From Calothrix sp. NIES-2098 (GTDB lineage: Bacteria > Cyanobacteriota > Cyanobacteriia > Cyanobacteriales > Nostocaceae): a DNA stretch of 64,000 nt. Below, in pieces: positions 59,665-64,000 of this stretch (position 1 is its first letter; every line of letters begins with the position of its first letter). The stretch is taken from contig AP018172.1 of assembly GCA_002368175.1 (NCBI GenBank), forward strand, positions 3,904,001 to 3,968,000, in the 5' to 3' direction. A model generated the notes under the pieces. That model was not told the DNA's origin and searched no databases. It worked only from the letters and a program-made list of their open reading frames with translations. Made by a program: the position numbers and the translations under genes.

Positions 59665-60183
59665 ATGATTAAAAGCGAACTAGCAAAGCAAATTTATGCA
59701 ATTTCACATCTTGTTGGTTCGTTTCAACTGCGCTCTGGACGAATATCAAGTGAATACTTTGATAAGTATCAATTCGAGGCAAATCCGAGCTTACTTGATG
59801 CTATTGTGAAGCAGATGGTTAATCTCATTCCCAGCGATACTGAAGTACTGGCTGGTCTTGAACTTGGTGCTATTTCCATAGTCACACTCTTATCACACTA
59901 CTCTGGCTTACCTACTGCTTTCGTAAGAAAAGAAGCGAAAAAATATGGAACTTCCCGATTAGCGGAAGGCGCACAAATTAATAATCGGAAAGTGCTGATT
60001 GTAGAAGATGTAGTAACTTCTGGTGGTCAAATTGTCATCTCAGCCCATCAGCTTCGTCAACTTGGGGCTGAAATTGATTACGCACTCTGCGTTATCGATC
60101 GCGAGGAAGGTGCTGTAGACAAACTCTTAGCTGAAGGGATCGTACTGCTTTCTCTACTCCAGCGTCGTGACTTTCCTACCTAA
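59665..60183 (+). CDS. pyrE: Orotate phosphoribosyltransferase
   Basis: A 172-residue enzyme that makes orotidine 5'-phosphate from orotate and PRPP in pyrimidine synthesis. The PRPP-binding loop VLIVEDVVTSGGQ is present, with the substrate-side LRSGRISSEYFDKYQ and FVRKEAKKYGTSRLAEG (flexible loop) before it. It is a compact family member. It starts at an ATG 112 bases after the GNAT gene and is followed by an amidase gene after 30 bases. Confidence 0.9.
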   Translation: MIKSELAKQIYAISHLVGSFQLRSGRISSEYFDKYQFEANPSLLDAIVKQMVNLIPSDTEVLAGLELGAISIVTLLSHYSGLPTAFVRKEAKKYGTSRLAEGAQINNRKVLIVEDVVTSGGQIVISAHQLRQLGAEIDYALCVIDREEGAVDKLLAEGIVLLSLLQRRDFPT

Positions 60184-60213
60184 AAATCGCTAATTATTAT
60201 TCAATCTCAAAAT

Positions 60214-61626
60214 ATGTCAGATATTACCGATTTATCAGCTTCTCAACTATTTTCCCTGTATCGCGATCGCCAATTATCACCTGTTGAAGTCACCAAAGCC
60301 GCCCTAGAAAGAATCGATACTTACAATAGCTCAGTTAATGCCTTTGCGATCGTAGATGAAAAGACAGCTCTTGCTGAAGCATATGCCTCAGAAGTACGCT
60401 GGCAAAATGGTAATCCCCTAGGTTTGGTGGATGGAATACCCTTTACTGCCAAAGATTTACTGTTAACTAAAGGTTTACCCACACGCCGAGGAAGCAAAGC
60501 AATTAACGCTAATCAGCCTTGGGAAGAAGATGCACCTGCGATAGCCCGTCTACGGGAACAGGGAGCAGTTTTACTCGGAAAAACTACAACCTCGGAATTT
60601 GGTTGGAAAGGTGTCACCGATAGTCCTCTGACTGGTATCACCCGCAATCCTTGGAATACAGCACTTACCCCCGGAGGTAGTAGTGGCGGGGCGGCTGTAG
60701 CGGCTGCATTGGGCTTGGGAACAATCCACTTGGGTACAGATGGTGGCGGATCGTCAAGAACCCCAGCAGCGTTAACAGGAGTGTTTGGTTTCAAACCTAC
60801 TTTTGGACGTGTGGCTGGCTATCCATCAGCCCATACAGGAACTCTGTTTCATATTGGCGTTTTGGTGCGCACTGTCACCGATGCAGCCATCACGTTGAAT
60901 GCGATCGCTCATCCGGATGTGCGTGATTGGTATGCTTTACCAGAGACGCAACAGGACTATACTTCGGATTTGGATCGGGGTGTCGCTGGGCTGCGAATTG
61001 CTTACAGTCACAACTTTGGCTACGCTGAAGTTGAGCCAGAAGTCGCTACCTTGGTGAAAGCCGCAGTCGATGTGTTTACCAAACTCGGTGCTATTGTCGA
61101 AGAAGTCGATCCGGGTTTTGTCAATCCCCGCAGTATTTTCCAAACCTTATGGAAAGTGGGTGCAGCCAAGTTACTGCGCGGTTTTAGTCCAGAACAACAA
61201 GCTGTCATTGAAGAAGGCTTGCAGGCTATTGCCAAAGAGGGCGATCGCATTACACTAGCAGAATATCTCAGCGCCCAAGATGCTCGTGAAGCGTTAGCAA
61301 GACATCTGCAACGCTTTCACGAAAAGTACGATCTACTGATTACTCCCACCTTACCTGTAGTGGCTTTTCCCGTCGGGCAAAATAGACCCCCGTCATATAT
61401 TAATCATCCTGAGCGAGATTGGTCGCCTTTTACATACCCTTTTAATCTCACACAACAACCTGCGGCATCTGTACCTTGTGGCTTCACTCAAAATGGTTTA
61501 CCTGTAGGTATACAAATTGTCGCTGCCAAATACAGAGATTTACTAGTATTGCAAGCAGCTAAAGCTTACGAAAGTGTTTCTCCTTTCATCATGCCTGCAC
61601 AAGCGAATACAAATCTTTCTCAGTAA
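60214..61626 (+). CDS. Amidase-signature hydrolase
   Basis: A 470-residue amidase-signature enzyme that hydrolyses amide bonds. The Ser-cisSer-Lys triad is seen: Lys80 in FTAKDLLL, a cis-Ser in PGGSSGG (156/157) and nucleophile Ser180 in GGGSSRTPAA. The GxxxAxxxALGLGTIHLGTDGG region is standard. The substrate is not known; GatA is less likely because gatB/gatC are not near. It lies 30 bases after pyrE and may be co-transcribed. It converges on pstB with a 46-base gap. Confidence 0.9.
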   Translation: MSDITDLSASQLFSLYRDRQLSPVEVTKAALERIDTYNSSVNAFAIVDEKTALAEAYASEVRWQNGNPLGLVDGIPFTAKDLLLTKGLPTRRGSKAINANQPWEEDAPAIARLREQGAVLLGKTTTSEFGWKGVTDSPLTGITRNPWNTALTPGGSSGGAAVAAALGLGTIHLGTDGGGSSRTPAALTGVFGFKPTFGRVAGYPSAHTGTLFHIGVLVRTVTDAAITLNAIAHPDVRDWYALPETQQDYTSDLDRGVAGLRIAYSHNFGYAEVEPEVATLVKAAVDVFTKLGAIVEEVDPGFVNPRSIFQTLWKVGAAKLLRGFSPEQQAVIEEGLQAIAKEGDRITLAEYLSAQDAREALARHLQRFHEKYDLLITPTLPVVAFPVGQNRPPSYINHPERDWSPFTYPFNLTQQPAASVPCGFTQNGLPVGIQIVAAKYRDLLVLQAAKAYESVSPFIMPAQANTNLSQ

Positions 61627-61672
61627 TTTTATGACTTTGGCTGTGCTAGAGATTAAATCGACTTTTCTCTGC

Positions 61673-62503
61673 TTAACCGAAGCGCCCACTAATATAGTCT
61701 TCGGCTTCTTTAGTTTGAGGCGAACTAAACATTTGGTCTGTAGGACTAAACTCGACTAATTTTCCTCGACGCTTGCTGTGTTGGTCTATTTCTGTATTGA
61801 AAAAAGCCGTCCAATCTGCAACTCTGGCAGCTTGCTGCATATTATGAGTCACCATAATAATAGTGTATTGCTCTTTGAGTTCTAAGCAGAGTTCTTCTAC
61901 TTGGCGGCTAGAGATGGGGTCAAGAGCCGAGCATGGTTCATCCATTAATAATACATCTGGCTTCATGGCGATCGCTCTGGCAATGCAGAGTCGTTGCTGT
62001 TGTCCGCCAGATAACGCCGTACCCTTCTCTTTGAGTTTGTCTTTGACTTCACTCCAAATCGCAGCGCGTCTTAAGGAATCTTCGACTAATTCATCGAGAT
62101 TACCTTTATAGCCATTAGCACGCGGGCCAAAAGCAATATTTTCATAAATTGATTTCGGGAAAGGATTCGGTCTTTGAAAAACCATCCCAACTTGGCGGCG
62201 TAATTTAACCGAATTAATTCTGGGATCGTAAATATTGCGATCGCGGTAATTTAATCTACCCTCTACCTTAGCACCGGGAATCAAATCGTTCATGCGGTTG
62301 AAGCAGCGTAGTAGGGTACTTTTACCACATCCTGAAGGGCCAATAAAAGCAACTATTTGTTTCTCAGGAATCTGCAAATAGACATCTAGAAGTGCTAGAA
62401 ATCCCCCATAGTATACTTTCACACCTTCAACATCAAATACGGTGTTGTTTTGGTTTAGTGTAGCGCTATCTGATTGATTTCTGCTGTTGCTGCTATAGGG
62501 CAT
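61673..62503 (-). CDS. pstB: Phosphate ABC transporter ATP-binding protein
   Basis: A 276-residue ATPase of the high-affinity phosphate transporter PstSCAB. Walker A is GPSGCGKST, the signature LSGGQQQRL, Walker B VLLMDEP, with the PstB-specific CFNRMNDLIPGAKVEG and ALDPISSRQVEEL after. An N-terminal 20-residue extension is polar. It is downstream of pstA by 69 bases in the order pstC, pstA, pstB on the minus strand. Confidence 0.95.
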   Translation of the reverse strand: MPYSSNSRNQSDSATLNQNNTVFDVEGVKVYYGGFLALLDVYLQIPEKQIVAFIGPSGCGKSTLLRCFNRMNDLIPGAKVEGRLNYRDRNIYDPRINSVKLRRQVGMVFQRPNPFPKSIYENIAFGPRANGYKGNLDELVEDSLRRAAIWSEVKDKLKEKGTALSGGQQQRLCIARAIAMKPDVLLMDEPCSALDPISSRQVEELCLELKEQYTIIMVTHNMQQAARVADWTAFFNTEIDQHSKRRGKLVEFSPTDQMFSSPQTKEAEDYISGRFG

Positions 62504-62572
62504 TTTCCGAATCTCCTACTATTTAACAATGCCTAATTAATCAAATAAAAATCCAAGTTATTTGGCGAGCAA

Positions 62573-63472
62573 TTAATGGATAGTGAAGCGTTGTCTAATA
62601 TAAATTGCTACCCCATTCAAAGCTAAAATTAAGAGTAACAACGCGATAATTGTCGCTGCTGCTGCATTTGCAAAACCTGGTTCTGGGCGAGTAATGTAAC
62701 TGTATATTTGAATGGGTAACGCCATAAATCTCTGGAATAAACCAGGGTTGAATGTTAGAAAACCCACCGCACCGACAACAATTAAAGATGCAGCATCTCC
62801 AATAGCACGAGATATTGAGATAATCACTCCTGTGAGGATACCAGGAATAGCATAGGGTATGACATGGCTACTAATAGTTTTCCATTTGGTAGCACCCAAT
62901 CCATAAGATGCATATCTCAGAGAATTCGGAACGGCACGAATTGCTTCTCTAGCTGTGACAATAATTACTGGTAAAGACAATAAAGATAAAGTCAATGCAC
63001 CAGAAATTAAAGCAGGGCCAAAGCCAAGCAAATAGTTAAAAACTCCTAAACCCAACAATCCATAAACAATAGAAGGTACTCCCGCTAGATTACTGATATT
63101 AATCTCAATAATTGCTGTCCACCAATTTCTCGGTGCATACTCTTCTAAATATAAAGCGGCTCCCACACCAATTGGAACTGTGACTACAATGACAACAATT
63201 CCTAAGATAATGCTGCTAATAATTGCCGGACGTATACCACCTTCATCGGGGAAACGAGAAGGGGTTTCTGTGAGAAAACCAGGGGATAAAAATCTGGCTA
63301 ATCCGTCGCGGAAGATATCAAAAAGTAGTAAGGCGAGGACGAATAAGCCAATCAACAACCCTATTAAAAAAAGGATTTCAAATACTTTTCCTAAAGTTTC
63401 TCTTTTTTCAATGTTATCAGTAAATTCTGCTGTCGAATCTAGATAATCATCTCGTTGGTAAGTTGTAGCCAT
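62573..63472 (-). CDS. pstA: Phosphate ABC transporter permease PstA
   Basis: A 299-residue inner-membrane permease with six helices. The binding-protein-dependent transport motif is SYGLGATKWKTISSHVIPYA, a PstA-type EAA loop. N-terminal LSPGFLTETPSRFPDEGGIRPAI (in parts: TETPSRFPDEGG) and the C-terminal FANAAAATIIALLLLILALNG also fit. The ATG at 63472 lies 5 bases after the pstC stop, so the genes are tightly coupled. Confidence 0.95.
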   Translation of the reverse strand: MATTYQRDDYLDSTAEFTDNIEKRETLGKVFEILFLIGLLIGLFVLALLLFDIFRDGLARFLSPGFLTETPSRFPDEGGIRPAIISSIILGIVVIVVTVPIGVGAALYLEEYAPRNWWTAIIEINISNLAGVPSIVYGLLGLGVFNYLLGFGPALISGALTLSLLSLPVIIVTAREAIRAVPNSLRYASYGLGATKWKTISSHVIPYAIPGILTGVIISISRAIGDAASLIVVGAVGFLTFNPGLFQRFMALPIQIYSYITRPEPGFANAAAATIIALLLLILALNGVAIYIRQRFTIH

Positions 63473-63477
63473 ATTTA

Positions 63478-64000
63478 TTAATCGTATTTTTCTTTAAATC
63501 GGTTAGCAACCCAGTAACTAATAATGTTCAAAGCTAGGGTAATTAAAAACAAAAGCGCGCCTACAGCATATAAAGTCTGGAAATTTAGGCTACCACGGGG
63601 GCTATCTCCACCAGAAATTTGTGCCATATAAGCTGTCATTGTTTCTACTGATTCTGCGAAGTTAATAGTTAGTTTCGGTTGTTGTCCCGCAGCAATTACG
63701 ACAGTCATTGTTTCGCCGACAGCACGTGAAATTCCCAAAATAATAGAAGCGATAATCCCCGAAAGGGCGGCTGGTAGCACAACTCTAAAAATAGATTCTA
63801 GTTTAGTAATACCTAAAGCGTAAGCGCCTTCTCTTAAAGAACGGGGAACTGCTTGAATAGCATCTAAGCTAATAGAACCAACTGTAGGAGTAATCATTAC
63901 TCCCATCATTAATCCTGCACTTAAAGCGTTGAATAATTCTAAAGGAAGGACATTTCGTAGTAATGGCGTGACAAATAGTAATGCAAAATAACCATATACT
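63478..64000 (-). CDS. pstC: Phosphate ABC transporter permease PstC (5' partial)
   Basis: The frame is open past 63909 to the window edge, so the N-terminal part of this permease lies outside; 174 codons are seen. The PstC motif GAYALGITKLESIFRVVLPAA (in parts: YALGITKLESIFRVV) is the EAA loop that contacts PstB, followed by GISRAVGETMTV and the last two helices ending in RFKEKYD. It begins the visible pst operon; phosphate control (Pho box) would lie upstream and outside. Confidence 0.93.
   Translation of the reverse strand, partial: VYGYFALLFVTPLLRNVLPLELFNALSAGLMMGVMITPTVGSISLDAIQAVPRSLREGAYALGITKLESIFRVVLPAALSGIIASIILGISRAVGETMTVVIAAGQQPKLTINFAESVETMTAYMAQISGGDSPRGSLNFQTLYAVGALLFLITLALNIISYWVANRFKEKYD

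Overview
The window is chromosomal DNA of a cyanobacterium, most likely filamentous and Nostocales-like. Evidence: very frequent HIP1 octamers (GCGATCGC), a heptamer tandem repeat, the adhesin / DUF928 / CHAT-TPR neighbourhood, a DUF2808 protein, and an SLH-plus-OprB type porin. I recognise no tRNA, rRNA, CRISPR array, phage or complete insertion sequence, and no gene for a DNA-binding transcription regulator.

Layout. 1-6.5 kb: end of a giant two-partner-secretion adhesin, a secreted DUF928 protein, and a convergent TPR-CHAT protein. 6.7-12.6 kb: proline iminopeptidase, an O-methyltransferase/SDR pair, an MFS transporter, a PP2C-like protein and a small secreted protein. 12.7-16.8 kb: FosX, a flavoprotein fused to a persulfide dioxygenase, and a DUF2808 protein. 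17-42.4 kb: an organosulfur region holding an aryl-sulfotransferase-like protein, a GST-DUF442 fusion, two AprA-like flavoprotein/ferredoxin pairs, four SsuA-type binding lipoproteins, a porin, a haloperoxidase homologue, a TauD-like dioxygenase and an aminotransferase, with folE and a methyltransferase interspersed. 42.4-50.7 kb: acetyltransferases, two TauE/SafE permeases, methyltransferases, metal-dependent hydrolases and a DMT transporter. 51.3-58.4 kb: two minus-strand redox operons (SDR plus two DszA/NtaA-type monooxygenases; DUF1932 dehydrogenase, quinone-reductase-like protein, HAD, pyrophosphatase-like). 58.5-61.6 kb: membrane protein/GNAT pair, pyrE, amidase. 61.7 kb to the end: pstB, pstA and partial pstC.

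The most interesting signal is a repeated 33-bp dyad-symmetric site (arms close to AAATACGGTAAAT and ATTTACCGTATTT, outer blocks 26 bp apart) in front of at least ten transcription units between 7.8 and 58.4 kb. The units it precedes encode organosulfur-type binding proteins, desulfonating or monooxygenase enzymes and redox partners. I infer a sulfur- or sulfonate-scavenging regulon, including units (O-methyltransferase/SDR, MFS, aldo-keto reductase, aminotransferase, DUF1932 operon) that would not otherwise be linked to sulfur. One such site lies upstream of a protein-free stretch that ends in a strong terminator, suggesting a regulated small RNA. No SsuB/SsuC permease or ATPase lies in the window, so the four binding proteins must use membrane components encoded elsewhere.
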